A stretch of DNA of 64,000 bases. Origin: Glaciecola sp049650345 (GTDB taxonomy: Bacteria; Pseudomonadota; Gammaproteobacteria; Enterobacterales; Alteromonadaceae). Made by a program: the position numbers and the translations under genes. The stretch spans positions 1 through 64,000 of the forward strand of contig JBARZY010000078.1 in NCBI GenBank assembly GCA_049650345.1, given 5' to 3'. This document shows positions 44,888-54,626 of the stretch, piece by piece (the first letter of the stretch is position 1; each line of letters starts with the position of its first letter). The notes under the pieces are model-generated. The model was given only the letters and a program-made list of their open reading frames with translations. It did no database searches and had not been told where the DNA came from.

Positions 44888-45655
44888 CTATGTTAAGTCA
44901 AATTCAAACACTTTAGTGTCTGTCATTTCTGCATTTGAGTTAAAGGTGCGTTCTTCCCAAAAACAGTGATTGTTATTATCTATTAATAAAACGGTACTTG
45001 AACGTGTACCGTAGTCAGCACTTTGAATGAATATTGATGATAATTTGCGTTCCCACTCAATAGGAATGCCAGTATTCGGTAATTCATCATCATGCGCAGC
45101 TTGCTGACTTTTAAGCAGCTCAAACAAATGTTCGCGACTGAGTATATTGGCATGTTGACAATAATTAGCCAGTGCATCGCGGCCAGCATCAATTTTTGGC
45201 CAAGGGCTATTTAAACTGGCATTCGATAAGCCATAAACACCGTCATCAAGTTTATATGCTTTATTTTCGAAGCTATTGTACACGTGTAATTGGTTTAATT
45301 CACCAAATAACAAGTTGTAGCCATTATACTTTAGATGCGTGTTTTGCAGGGTATTTAAATAGTCTGTAACGTCTGTTTGTGTGGTCAGAAAATTAGTCAC
45401 TAATTCGCCGCGAGTAATGGCATTTAATCGTTCTTTGCCAGGCGCACGAATGTTGGTAAGTGCGGCAATACGTCCATTTTGGTTTATGCCCATCCATGTG
45501 CCACCAGCACTAAGGTCTTTGCCGGCTAGCACATCAGTATGGCTTGGCCAAAAATGAGACGTAAGAGTGGGTCGCTGATGAAATTCATCGCGATTCGCTG
45601 CAATTATTAATGGAAATTTAGGGTGCTGATTAACAGCAATAAACAATATACACAT
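44888..45655 (-). CDS. TANGO2/NRDE family protein
   Basis: A 255-residue protein that begins MCILFIAVNQHPKFPLIIAA followed by the family NRDEF motif, DLSAGGTWMGINQNGRIAAL and the later GRGEL-type ITRGELVTNF and YGLSNASLNSPWPK blocks. TANGO2 homologues have been linked to haem and lipid handling, but the biochemical activity in bacteria is unclear. The start with M-C-I is typical, since the Cys may be an N-terminal nucleophile. The GTG seven codons earlier is unlikely. The mirror repeat begins inside this gene, near codon 145. Confidence 0.87.
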   Translation of the reverse strand: MCILFIAVNQHPKFPLIIAANRDEFHQRPTLTSHFWPSHTDVLAGKDLSAGGTWMGINQNGRIAALTNIRAPGKERLNAITRGELVTNFLTTQTDVTDYLNTLQNTHLKYNGYNLLFGELNQLHVYNSFENKAYKLDDGVYGLSNASLNSPWPKIDAGRDALANYCQHANILSREHLFELLKSQQAAHDDELPNTGIPIEWERKLSSIFIQSADYGTRSSTVLLIDNNNHCFWEERTFNSNAEMTDTKVFEFDLT

Positions 45656-45891
45656 AAGGATGCTAGTGTAATTCACACAACAAATACTGCAACAACAAAA
45701 ATAAGCTAATTCATAGTGTTTTATTCTGAGCCTTGAAAATTACCAAAGCGCGATTGTATGGTAACATTCATACTTGTAGGTCAATGGTATGCGTCGTTGT
45801 ACAAATTTTGTGTTGCAACGGTGTTTAAAGGAGTCAAGAAGCAAGTTTTCAAGCTCTTTATATCTGCTTTATTGGTTATCAAGGAATAAAA

Positions 45892-47151
45892 GTGAAAAAT
45901 AAATCAATCGCTCAGCGCAATATTGCGTCACAACTGGTACACGCTGACCGCTTAATTAACAAACCCCAACACGGCGCGGTACATGAAGCGACCAATAATT
46001 CAGTGTTATTTGAATTTGACGATGTGGCTGATTTAGAAGCGGTGTTTCAAGGCAAAAAAGCCGGTCATGTATACTCTCGTAGCTCATCAGGTTCAGCGTT
46101 GGCGTTACAAAATATACTTGCCGAATTAGAAGGCGGTATGACTGCGGCCACCTTTTCAACAGGCATGGCAGCTATAAGTGCGGTTATGTTTTCTTTGTTG
46201 CAAGCGGGTGACCATATTGTGGTCAGTAAGTATTTATTTGGCAATACGCGCAGTTTTATCGATTCACTTACGCGCTTCGGCATTAAGGTGACGTACGTTG
46301 ACGTGAGCAGTGCTGACAAGGTTGAGCAGGTTATTGTTGAAAATACAAAATTGGTATTTAGTGAAACCATTGCTAACCCGGGTACGCAGGTAGCCGATTT
46401 AATTAACATTGGTAAATTGTGTCAACGCTTACAGCTATTGTTTGTGGTAGACAACACCATGACGCCATCTGTAATGCTAGACGCAAACACCATCCACGCT
46501 AATTTGTTAACAACGTCGTTAACCAAATATATTGGTGGTCATGGCAATGTGCTTGGTGGCGTAGTAGTAGATATGGGTAATTTTAATTGGCAACAGTATG
46601 ACAATATACTTGATGTGTACAAAAACGCACCATCCGAACAATGGGGCATTACTCAAATTCGTAAAAAAGGCTTGCGTGATATGGGGGCAACCCTAGCGCC
46701 GCAATCAACACATCTTATTTCTGTAGGGCTTGAAACCTTATCCATGCGGATGCAAAAAACCAGTGAAAATGCGTTAGCGATTGCCAAGTTTTTGCATCAG
46801 CAAGCGCATGTCAGTACGGTTTATTACCCTGGACTGCCTGACCATCCTCAACATCAGCGTGCGCAACACCTATTCAATGGAGAATTTGGCGGCATATTAA
46901 GCTTTGAACTTGAGCCACATGTCAACATGCGGGCATTTATCAATGCCCTAGATTTGGTTATTAGTGCGACTCATTTAGGTGATACTCGCACCTTAATTTT
47001 GCCCGTTGCCACTACCATATTTTATGAAAATGGGCCTAAGCAACGTAAAGAAATGGGGATTTCTGAGACCTTAGTGAGAATGTCTATTGGTATTGAGGCG
47101 GCTGAGGATATTATTGACGATATGCAACAAGCCTTCTACCTTGTCAGCTAA
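45892..47151 (+). CDS. Cystathionine gamma-synthase family PLP enzyme
   Basis: A 419-residue Cys/Met-metabolism PLP enzyme. The cofactor sites are STGMAAISAV, Asp187 in LFVVDNTMTP and Lys212 in TTSLTKYIGGHGNVLGG; AYSRSSxxS-type substrate binding is VYSRSSSGSALALQ. It could be a methionine gamma-lyase, a cystathionine synthase/lyase or an O-acetylhomoserine enzyme. The FEFDDVADLEAVFQG segment and the C-terminus favour the cystathionine gamma-synthase-family branch of unsettled substrate. The start is GTG, with AAGGA at the right distance. Divergent from the TANGO2-like gene. Confidence 0.85.
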   Translation: MKNKSIAQRNIASQLVHADRLINKPQHGAVHEATNNSVLFEFDDVADLEAVFQGKKAGHVYSRSSSGSALALQNILAELEGGMTAATFSTGMAAISAVMFSLLQAGDHIVVSKYLFGNTRSFIDSLTRFGIKVTYVDVSSADKVEQVIVENTKLVFSETIANPGTQVADLINIGKLCQRLQLLFVVDNTMTPSVMLDANTIHANLLTTSLTKYIGGHGNVLGGVVVDMGNFNWQQYDNILDVYKNAPSEQWGITQIRKKGLRDMGATLAPQSTHLISVGLETLSMRMQKTSENALAIAKFLHQQAHVSTVYYPGLPDHPQHQRAQHLFNGEFGGILSFELEPHVNMRAFINALDLVISATHLGDTRTLILPVATTIFYENGPKQRKEMGISETLVRMSIGIEAAEDIIDDMQQAFYLVS

Positions 47152-47287
47152 ATATATGTGTTGCAAATCGTTCTAATTAATAGGTTGTTTTGTGCTAATT
47201 TTAGCTATTTTTATTCTAAAATATAAGGCTATTATGAAAGTCACTATATACAAATAAATATAGCTAACTAAGGTGAGGCATACAAAC

Positions 47288-47878
47288 ATGAAACAAGTAT
47301 TAGTGATTAATTCAAGCCTGCAGGGCGAAAATAGCAATAGCAATAAAGCGGCTCAACGTTATGTTGATGCATTACAAGTAAACGAAACGATTCAACTTAC
47401 GTCTGTTGATGTACACGCCGACAATATTCCTCATTTACAGGGGCTTGAAATGCAAGCATGGGGCATAGCAGAAGAGCAACGAGACGAAGAGCAAAAAGCC
47501 CTAGCGGCAATTTCAGACAATTATGTGGCGCAAGTGCAACAAGCTGACGAAATTGTCTTGGCTATACCAATGTACAATTTTGGCGTACCCTCAACACTTA
47601 AAGCATACTTTGACCGTATTGCACGTGCTGGCGTAACGTTCCAATACACTGAAAACGGTCCGATTGGTTTGTTAGAAGGTAAAAAAGTCACGGTTATTGC
47701 TGCCCGAGGTGGTAAATACGAGGGTACGGCGATGGATTCACAAACCACATTTGTACGTGATTTTTTGGCGTTTATTGGCTTAACCAACGTGACATTTTAC
47801 TATATTGAAGGGCTTGCCATGGGTGAAGAGGCCAACAATGACGCGTGGCATCAATTTAATCAAAAATTAGTGAACTAA
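47288..47878 (+). CDS. azoR: FMN-dependent NADH-azoreductase
   Basis: A 196-residue flavodoxin-fold quinone/azo reductase (AzoR, AcpD). It starts MKQVLVINSSLQGENSNSNK. FMN-binding blocks are AIPMYNFGVPSTLKAYFDRI and ARGGKYEGTA. It probably detoxifies quinones. The ATG at 47288 follows GTGAGG. A strong terminator follows. Confidence 0.92.
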   Translation: MKQVLVINSSLQGENSNSNKAAQRYVDALQVNETIQLTSVDVHADNIPHLQGLEMQAWGIAEEQRDEEQKALAAISDNYVAQVQQADEIVLAIPMYNFGVPSTLKAYFDRIARAGVTFQYTENGPIGLLEGKKVTVIAARGGKYEGTAMDSQTTFVRDFLAFIGLTNVTFYYIEGLAMGEEANNDAWHQFNQKLVN

Positions 47879-47960
47879 AGTAGCACGTAAGCACTATATA
47901 TTATCACTAACGGCGGCAATTTGAATGTGGCTGTTACGTGTTCCTAGTTGAGTGTGATGT

Positions 47961-47987
47961 AAGCCCCGCTGTTAGCGGGGCTTTTTT
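47961..47987 (+). terminator. Terminator of azoR
   Basis: aagccccgct (47961-47970) and agcggggctt (47974-47983) form a 10-base GC-rich stem with a gtt loop, then a T-run. The mirror copy is at 61234-61260. Confidence 0.9.
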
Positions 47988-47995
47988 ATAGTAAC

Positions 47996-48562
47996 TTACT
48001 TGCCAGCTTCCACGCTTGCGCCTGATGCCAACGCTTTATTTATATCCACTAAAAAGTCTTCGTCTTGTGGCTTAACGCGACTGCCGTAATGTGTCACTGT
48101 TTGGCCGTCTTTACTCATAAGATATTTATTGAAGTTCCACTTCGGTGTTTTACCAGTAAGTCTTGCCAATTGCGCGTACAACGGATCGACGTCATCGTTA
48201 CGCACCGAAATAGGTTCAAACATTGGGAAATTTACGCCATAAGTCAGCTCACATACCTCAGCCGTTTTGGTTTCATCGTCATATTCTTGTGCAAATGAAT
48301 TTGATGGGAATCCAACCACAACTAAGCCCTTGTCTTTGTAGTCACTGTATAGTTGTTCAAGACCTTCAAACTGCGGCGTAAATCCACACTTACTAGCAGT
48401 ATTCACAAACAAAACTGCTTTGCCAGCATAGGCTTCACACATATTAACCACTTCTTGTGAGTTAAGCTTTCGTTTCATATGCTTTAATAAACTAGGGCAC
48501 TGGTTTGCATAAGATATTGTAGTAGTGCCAAGTAATAGGGCTGCGATTAATAGTCGTTTCAT
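47996..48562 (-). CDS. Exported glutathione peroxidase family protein
   Basis: A thiol peroxidase of 188 residues with a signal peptide (MKRLLIAALLLGTTTISYAN), so it is periplasmic. The peroxidatic Cys59 (VNTASKCGFTPQF), Trp142-Asn143 (KWNFNKYL) and a probable resolving Cys104 (AEVCELTYGVNFPMF) are present, suggesting thioredoxin-like rather than glutathione reduction. The glutamine of the usual tetrad (FPCNQF) is replaced: the motif reads FPSNSF, Ser89. The ATG at 48562 fits a signal peptide start. The gene is divergent from the S9 peptidase. Confidence 0.87.
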   Translation of the reverse strand: MKRLLIAALLLGTTTISYANQCPSLLKHMKRKLNSQEVVNMCEAYAGKAVLFVNTASKCGFTPQFEGLEQLYSDYKDKGLVVVGFPSNSFAQEYDDETKTAEVCELTYGVNFPMFEPISVRNDDVDPLYAQLARLTGKTPKWNFNKYLMSKDGQTVTHYGSRVKPQDEDFLVDINKALASGASVEAGK

Positions 48563-48796
48563 GTATTTTTCCGTAGAGTTAACGAGTTCAGTCATTAATA
48601 ATTTGATTTTGGTAGTTTAGATCATTCCGAGCTCTTGATAGTATGACTGCATAAACGCAAATATCAAAGCTGATGCTCGGGTTGATGTTTGTCGTAACAG
48701 TACAACACAGGTGCATCGCGTAGTTATCACACCATTGATACACAAATACGTTGAGGCCATTCAGTTTCTTTACATAACATTAATAAGAAAGAAGAT

Positions 48797-51301
48797 ATGT
48801 CAAAACAACTTAAAATAAGTGCCATCGTGGCTAGCATATGCTTAGTCGCGGCTTGTAATACCACAAATGCAAGCAAGACTGAGTCAGAAATGGCTACGCC
48901 GTATGTAATTAAAAAAGTGACACAACAAACAGAAAATCCAACGCCGCAAGTGCTTGCTGATATTCAACTCTCAATTGAACAGATCATGTCAGATCCAGAT
49001 TGGTTAGGTCGCCAGCCTCAGAGAGCTCGTTTTTCTCCTTTAGGCGACACAATTACCTATCAACGTAAACGTGAAGGCTCAGTGGTTAATGATTTGTATG
49101 CAACGCGTGCAGGAAATGGAAATGGCGAAGTGGTGCCGTTTGCACAGATGCACGCACTTTCTCATAGTCAATTAATTACTGATAACGATCTTCCGTTTGT
49201 TGCTTGGTTATATGAAGGAAACGTGTTTGTCCAAGACAAAACCAGTAAGGTCATCAAACAACTATCTAAAGATGCATATGCTGCTCGTAATTTAGCTTTT
49301 TATGAAAATACTGAACGAGGTATAAGCGGAGTATCCTTTCAACGTGGCAACAGTTTTTATATTATTGACGTTAACACAGGTGTGCAATCTCAACTGTTTG
49401 CGTGGCAATTTGCAGAAGCGCCCAAAGGGCTCACGCCACCGGCAGACTATATTGCCGATCAACAGCAACAATTAATTAAATACGTTCAAGTGCAACGCAA
49501 TAATCGTCAAGCAAGGTTTGATTATGAGCAACAAAAACAGGGCGCTGACAACACTATTATGGCAACGCAGTTGTATTTTAATAAAGGATATGAAACCGTA
49601 TTTGCCAGTGTGTCGCCAAATGGTAACTACGCCATAATTGCCACACGTGAAGATAAGCCAACGCGCAGCGAAAACGATATTATGCCCGATTACATCGAAG
49701 AAAATGGTCGTATTAAATCGCAATCTGTTCGCAAGCGTGTAGCAGATGCTGAGCCCGAGTCGCATCAGCTTTATTTTGTAGATGTTAACAAGGGCTCATA
49801 CACGCCTTTAAGTTACGCATCGTTACCGGGCTACAACGAAGATGTATTAGCACAGGTAAAACAAGAAAATGCTAAGGCAAAAGGCGAGACGTATACGGTG
49901 AACCGTTTGCCCCGGGATATTGGCTTAATGTACTACGGCTATGCAACCGAGCCTCCTATTAAATGGCACGATTCAAGCACATATGTAGCGCTAATGATTG
50001 AGGCATGGGATAACAAAGACCGTTGGATAGTAAGTGTTGACGTAAATAACCCTGCTTTAACTAACCAACATAGACTGCATGACAGTGCATGGGTTAACTA
50101 TCGTTACAATCAGTTTGGTTGGTTTAATGATCAAGCGCGCTTATATTTACTCAGCGAAGAGTCTGGCTATTCGCATCTGTACAGCAAAGCATTAAATGGC
50201 AAATTGACGCCAATTACCCAAGGTCGCTTTGTGGTAAATGACGTTGTACTGAGTCAAGATGACGCCAAATTTTATTATAAAGCTAATGTGAAACACCCAG
50301 GCATTTACGAAATATATCAGGTGTCTTCAACAGGTGGCGATGCAACGGCACTGACTGATTTAAATGGCATGACCGATTTTGTATTAAGCCCAAATGAAAA
50401 AGAATTACTGCTAACTCACTCATCGTTGGCGATGCCACCAGAATTATATACCCTAGATTTAAACACTAACGCGCCGCCGACACAGCTCACCAACACCGTT
50501 AGCGATGCATTTTTATCAATTGATTGGACTGTACCCACCATTGTGCCCATTGCATCGAGCCATACTGAACAACCTATTTATTCAAGGGTTTACACGCCTT
50601 CAGCCACTAGCACTGAAAAACAAAAAGCTGTGGTATTTACTCACGGTGCGGGCTATTTACAAAATGCACATTTAGGTTGGTCTGGTTATTTCAGAGAATT
50701 TATGTTCCATAGCTTCTTAGTGAGTAAAGGCTATGTTGTACTTGATATGGATTACCGAGCTTCTGCAGGCTATGGTCGCGATTGGCGCACCGCCATTTAT
50801 CGACAAATGGGCACCCCAGAAGTAGAGGATTTGAAAGACGGCGTAAATTGGCTAGTTAATAATGCGAATGTTGATGCAAAGCGTGTGGGCACTTATGGTG
50901 GATCGTATGGTGGCTTTTTAACCTTTATGTCGTTGTTCACCGAGCCTGATTTATTTCAAGCAGGTGCGGCAATACGCCCGGTATCTGATTGGGCGCACTA
51001 TAACGTTCCGTATACTTCAAACATACTCAATACGCCTGATGTTGACCCTATTGCATACGAGCGCAGTTCGCCCATATATTTTGCTGAAGGTTTAACCAAG
51101 CCATTGTTAATCAACGCGCCCATGGTTGACGATAACGTATTTTTTGTAGATGTAGTTAGGTTAGTACAACGTCTTATTGAGCTTGAAAAACCGCATTTTG
51201 AAACCGCGATTTACCCAGTAGAGCCACATGGTTTTGTACAGCCAAGTTCGTGGCTAGATGAATACAGACGTATATTTAAATTATTTGAAGAAAATTTATA
51301 A
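48797..51301 (+). CDS. S9 family (prolyl oligopeptidase/DPP IV-like) lipoprotein peptidase
   Basis: An 834-residue serine peptidase with a lipoprotein signal, lipobox LVAAC (Cys20). A beta-propeller (about residues 60-560) is followed by the alpha/beta hydrolase catalytic domain. The nucleophile motif is GTYGGSYGGFLTFM, the acid DDNVFFVDVVRL and the base VEPHGFVQPSSW. Such enzymes cleave peptides or X-Pro dipeptides at the cell surface and fit a peptide-degrading marine bacterium. Ends at a bidirectional terminator. Confidence 0.9.
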   Translation: MSKQLKISAIVASICLVAACNTTNASKTESEMATPYVIKKVTQQTENPTPQVLADIQLSIEQIMSDPDWLGRQPQRARFSPLGDTITYQRKREGSVVNDLYATRAGNGNGEVVPFAQMHALSHSQLITDNDLPFVAWLYEGNVFVQDKTSKVIKQLSKDAYAARNLAFYENTERGISGVSFQRGNSFYIIDVNTGVQSQLFAWQFAEAPKGLTPPADYIADQQQQLIKYVQVQRNNRQARFDYEQQKQGADNTIMATQLYFNKGYETVFASVSPNGNYAIIATREDKPTRSENDIMPDYIEENGRIKSQSVRKRVADAEPESHQLYFVDVNKGSYTPLSYASLPGYNEDVLAQVKQENAKAKGETYTVNRLPRDIGLMYYGYATEPPIKWHDSSTYVALMIEAWDNKDRWIVSVDVNNPALTNQHRLHDSAWVNYRYNQFGWFNDQARLYLLSEESGYSHLYSKALNGKLTPITQGRFVVNDVVLSQDDAKFYYKANVKHPGIYEIYQVSSTGGDATALTDLNGMTDFVLSPNEKELLLTHSSLAMPPELYTLDLNTNAPPTQLTNTVSDAFLSIDWTVPTIVPIASSHTEQPIYSRVYTPSATSTEKQKAVVFTHGAGYLQNAHLGWSGYFREFMFHSFLVSKGYVVLDMDYRASAGYGRDWRTAIYRQMGTPEVEDLKDGVNWLVNNANVDAKRVGTYGGSYGGFLTFMSLFTEPDLFQAGAAIRPVSDWAHYNVPYTSNILNTPDVDPIAYERSSPIYFAEGLTKPLLINAPMVDDNVFFVDVVRLVQRLIELEKPHFETAIYPVEPHGFVQPSSWLDEYRRIFKLFEENL

Positions 51302-51311
51302 AAAACGTCAC

Positions 51312-51339
51312 AAAAAACGCAGTGTATACTGCGTTTTTT
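51312..51339. terminator. Bidirectional terminator between S9 peptidase and rhombosortase
   Basis: aaaaaacgcagt (51312-51323) and actgcgtttttt (51328-51339) form a 12-base stem with loop gtat, flanked by A and T tracts, so it works both ways. The mirror copy is at 57882-57909. Confidence 0.88.
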
Positions 51340-51347
51340 TATGGGCA

Positions 51348-51944
51348 TTAGATGGTTGATGGTTTATGTAACCTAACACTAGGTAGCAAAACACCCAACA
51401 TTATGCCCGCAGTGGCACCGTATAAATGCGCATCAATCGCCACGGAGGCACCGATTAAATTAGCCATAAAATCGTTAGTGCTGAAGAAGCGCTCGTCAAT
51501 TAGTTTAATGATTAGGCCTGCCAATAACAAATATGCGCTAACACGCTTGTGTTTGAAATCTTGTATTATGCCCCATGCAAACACACCATGTAACACACCC
51601 GACAAACCCACATACGCATTTAAATGAGGGCTTGCTAGCCACACCAATATCGACACAAATAAACTAGTAATCACAAAAACTGCTAAATAATTGCGCGCAC
51701 GGTAATACTCGCCGTGCAATAACCATAATAAAAATAGGCCTGCTAGATTGACAGCCAAATGATACGTATTAGTGTGCAAAAAGTGCGCGCTTAACAATCG
51801 CCACCATTGATGTTGTGCAATACCTTGTCGTGTGAAGTCTAGGTATTCTGTAACATAAGTGGGCAGGGTATATGCCACCAAACTTAATACCGCCACCACT
51901 ATAATAGGTATAAATTGTGATGATTTTGTTGGCAAGTCGCCCAT
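51348..51944 (-). CDS. rrtA: Rhombosortase (rhomboid family serine protease)
   Basis: A six-helix intramembrane protease of 198 residues. Nucleophile Ser115 (YVGLSGVLHGVF) and the general base His173 (VAIDAHLYGAT) plus the HFLHTNTYHLAVNLAG block define rhombosortase. It is expected to process GlyGly-CTERM proteins at their C-terminal anchor. No such protein is encoded in this window (the S9 peptidase C-terminus lacks it), so the substrates are encoded elsewhere. Confidence 0.9.
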   Translation of the reverse strand: MGDLPTKSSQFIPIIVVAVLSLVAYTLPTYVTEYLDFTRQGIAQHQWWRLLSAHFLHTNTYHLAVNLAGLFLLWLLHGEYYRARNYLAVFVITSLFVSILVWLASPHLNAYVGLSGVLHGVFAWGIIQDFKHKRVSAYLLLAGLIIKLIDERFFSTNDFMANLIGASVAIDAHLYGATAGIMLGVLLPSVRLHKPSTI

Positions 51945-52064
51945 TAAATCGCCTTACTTTGTTCGGTTATAGATATATCTAAATATATAAAACAATAGTT
52001 TAGCTTTATTTACGTCTTGGGGTTAAGTAAAATTCGAGTATTCTTTAAGCATTTTCGAGTTAGC

Positions 52065-52823
52065 ATGATCAAGCAATCCCTACATAATCATATTTTGACT
52101 ATTTCTATTAGCCGTATAGAAAAGAAAAATGCACTCATTCCTGCAATGTATGATGACATGGCTCAAGCGATACTCGATGCCCCAAAAAACCAAGCAAAGG
52201 TTATTATTATAAAGGGTGAGGGCGGTATATTCACGGCAGGTAATGATGTGGGTGAGTTTATAAAATCGGCAGAGCAAGACAATAAAGAGGTCAACGAAAC
52301 GTACCGGTTTATGCAAGCTTTGTTGCACTGTAAGTTACCAGTTATTGCGCAAGTAGAAGGCTTAGCAATCGGCATCGGTTCTACCTTATTGTTGCATTGT
52401 GATTTTGTTTTAAGCGATGCTAATACAAAATTTGCTATGCCTTTCATTAATTTAGGATTGGTCCCTGAATACGCATCCAGCTATATTGTTCCCAGAGTTG
52501 CGGGAAGGCTAAAGGCGGCTGAGCTCTTGATGTTAGGAGAGGTTTTTTCTGCGCAAATGGCGCAAGAGTGTGGGTTTGTTTCTCGTATTTACAAAGAGAA
52601 CTTGTCCGAGCAGGTATGGGATTTAGCATGTAAACTGGCGTCGAAACCTGCCGCTGCCTTACAGCAAACCAAAGCCTTACTACAGCCAAATATTGACGAC
52701 ATAGCACAACATATCGACACTGAGTTAAGCGTATTTGTAAGCGCGATGCAAAGCGAACAAGCAAAAGAAGCATTCAATGCATTTATAGAAAAACGGGCGG
52801 TAAATAATGAAGTGTTTAAATAG
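52065..52823 (+). CDS. Enoyl-CoA hydratase/isomerase family protein
   Basis: A 252-residue crotonase-fold protein. The first oxyanion segment is TAGNDVGEF, a variant of the usual AGAD loop that is also seen in isomerase-like members. The second is EGLAIGIGSTLLLHCDFVLS, which carries no second catalytic glutamate of hydratases near residues 110-120. It could be an isomerase or a lyase rather than a hydratase. The start is the ATG at 52065, since the upstream frame is not conserved. It overlaps ggt by 17 bases. Confidence 0.82.
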   Translation: MIKQSLHNHILTISISRIEKKNALIPAMYDDMAQAILDAPKNQAKVIIIKGEGGIFTAGNDVGEFIKSAEQDNKEVNETYRFMQALLHCKLPVIAQVEGLAIGIGSTLLLHCDFVLSDANTKFAMPFINLGLVPEYASSYIVPRVAGRLKAAELLMLGEVFSAQMAQECGFVSRIYKENLSEQVWDLACKLASKPAAALQQTKALLQPNIDDIAQHIDTELSVFVSAMQSEQAKEAFNAFIEKRAVNNEVFK

Positions 52824-54579
52824 GCCAGCTAGTAAGCTGTTTAGCTGCGCAGTGGCGTTGGGTTTGGGTCTACTTGGCGCATCAGTTTATGCACAAAGCA
52901 GCAAAAACCTTGAGGATAGAGAGCCAGAAGCTGCAACAGGTGTTCAGCAAAAAGCGTTCGATAGCACTAACAATTACATGGTAGTTGCAGCAAACCCTTA
53001 TGCAGCATGGGCGGGTAAACAAATCATAGAGCAGGGTGGCAGTGCAATAGATGCTGCGGTAGCTATTCAAGCAATGTTAACCTTGGTTGAACCACAATCA
53101 TCAGGTATTGGTGGCGGTGCTTTTATTATGTATTGGGACAACACCAAACAAAAGTTGCACACCTTTGATGGCCGCGAAACAGCACCAAAAGCCAGCAACC
53201 CTTATATATTTTTGGAAAACGGCGAGCCAATGGCGTGGCGTGATGCCGTTGTAGGCGGTAAATCGGTTGGCGTACCAGGTGTATTGAGAGCACTTGATAT
53301 GGCACATAAAAAGTTTGGTAACTTAGCGTGGAAAGACCTTTTCACTGACACCATTAAGCAATCACGAGAAGGTTTTGTGGTATCTGAGCGCTTAGCGAAA
53401 TTGATTGCACTTGATTATCACCCCGGTTTAAATAAATTCACCTCTGCCAGTAATTACTTCAAACCTAATGGGGTTGGGTTAAAAGCCGGCACTTTACAGA
53501 AAAATCCTCTATTAGCGACTACTCTGCAAAAAATAGCCTTAGGTGGTGCTGATGCATTCTATACGGGTAGTATTCCTGAAAACATTGCGAAAACCGTGCG
53601 TACAGCATCTGTCAACCCAGGCCTGCTTAGCGCTGACGATTTTGCGAATTATCGCGCAATTGAGCGAAGACCTATGTGTAATCCTTATCGAGCATATAAA
53701 ATATGTGGTATGGCGCCGCCTAGCTCTGGGGGCGTATCGGTGTATAAAATTCTAAAATCGCTAGAACGTTTTGAATTATCAAAGTACACCCACAATAGCG
53801 TAGAATTCGCACATTTATTCACGCAATCGAGTGCCTTGGCATTTGCCGATAGAGCCCATTATATAGCCGATTTAGACTACTTAGATATGTCTGTGGTTCC
53901 GCTAGTGAATCCAGGTTATATTCGCAGGCGAGCTGCAGACATCAGTTTAGCTGTGCCTTTTGAAAAGGCATCAGCTGGTAAACCTTATGCAAGCATGCAG
54001 TTTGGCAAAGATAACGCTTATGAACGCATGAGCACGAGTCACATATCCATTGTTGATAAACAAGGCAATGCGGTATCCATGACATCAAGCATTGAGTTTA
54101 TGTTTGGCTCAGGTTTAATGGTGGAAGGGTTTTTGTTAAACAACCAATTAACCGATTTTTCGCTTAATCCCATGCGCGATAACACGCCAGTGCTTAATAG
54201 GGTGCAACCTGACAAGCGTCCTCGCAGCGCAATGAGCCCAACTATGGTGTTTGATGACAGTGGTAAATTACATTTGGTCGTGGGTTCGCCTGGCGGAAGT
54301 CGTATCATTAATTATGTGGCACAGACAATTTTTAATGTACTTGATTTTGGTCTAGATATTCAAACAGCGATATCTGCCCCGCGTATCTCAAACCGAAATG
54401 GCGCGACCACCTTAGAGGCCAATACCAGTATTACAAGGTTAAAATCGGAACTTGAAAATAAAGGGCATGAGATCAACGTTAGAAATTTGAATAGCGGACT
54501 GCATGGGATTCAGATTATTGATGGCGTATTGCATGGAGGCGCTGATCCCCGTCGTGAAGGCGTTGCTGTAGGACAATAA
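52807..54579 (+). CDS. ggt: Gamma-glutamyltransferase
   Basis: A secreted precursor of 590 residues with a signal peptide ending near residue 30 (GLGLLGASVYAQ). It transfers or hydrolyses gamma-glutamyl groups from glutathione and similar compounds. Autoproteolysis is expected before Thr410 in STSHISIVDKQGNA, which becomes the catalytic nucleophile. The AVAIQAMLTLVEPQSSGIGG (pocket), APPSSGG and SPGGSRIINY blocks are present. It overlaps the enoyl-CoA hydratase-like gene upstream. The mirror axis lies 31 bases after its stop. Confidence 0.93.
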   Translation: MKCLNRPASKLFSCAVALGLGLLGASVYAQSSKNLEDREPEAATGVQQKAFDSTNNYMVVAANPYAAWAGKQIIEQGGSAIDAAVAIQAMLTLVEPQSSGIGGGAFIMYWDNTKQKLHTFDGRETAPKASNPYIFLENGEPMAWRDAVVGGKSVGVPGVLRALDMAHKKFGNLAWKDLFTDTIKQSREGFVVSERLAKLIALDYHPGLNKFTSASNYFKPNGVGLKAGTLQKNPLLATTLQKIALGGADAFYTGSIPENIAKTVRTASVNPGLLSADDFANYRAIERRPMCNPYRAYKICGMAPPSSGGVSVYKILKSLERFELSKYTHNSVEFAHLFTQSSALAFADRAHYIADLDYLDMSVVPLVNPGYIRRRAADISLAVPFEKASAGKPYASMQFGKDNAYERMSTSHISIVDKQGNAVSMTSSIEFMFGSGLMVEGFLLNNQLTDFSLNPMRDNTPVLNRVQPDKRPRSAMSPTMVFDDSGKLHLVVGSPGGSRIINYVAQTIFNVLDFGLDIQTAISAPRISNRNGATTLEANTSITRLKSELENKGHEINVRNLNSGLHGIQIIDGVLHGGADPRREGVAVGQ

Positions 54580-54594
54580 GATATCAATTGCGTA

Positions 54595-54626
54595 TTAAAA
54601 AAGGGAGCAATTGCTCCCTTTTTTAA
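54595..54626. terminator. Terminator of ggt, coinciding with the mirror axis
   Basis: A run of A's, gggagcaa/ttgctccc and a run of T's form a perfect dyad centred between 54610 and 54611. In an ordinary genome this would be the ggt terminator. Here the symmetry continues outwards for at least 9.39 kb each way. Confidence 0.85.

Larger units (their letters stand above)
45221..54610 (+). repeat. Left arm of an 18.8-kb spacerless inverted repeat
   Basis: This arm is matched base for base by 54611-64000 in reverse complement. Each feature at position x reappears at 109221 minus x, and all eight genes encode the same proteins in both arms. Non-coding junctions that I compared also match. The arm may extend further left, since the window ends before the match does. 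Confidence 0.95.
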
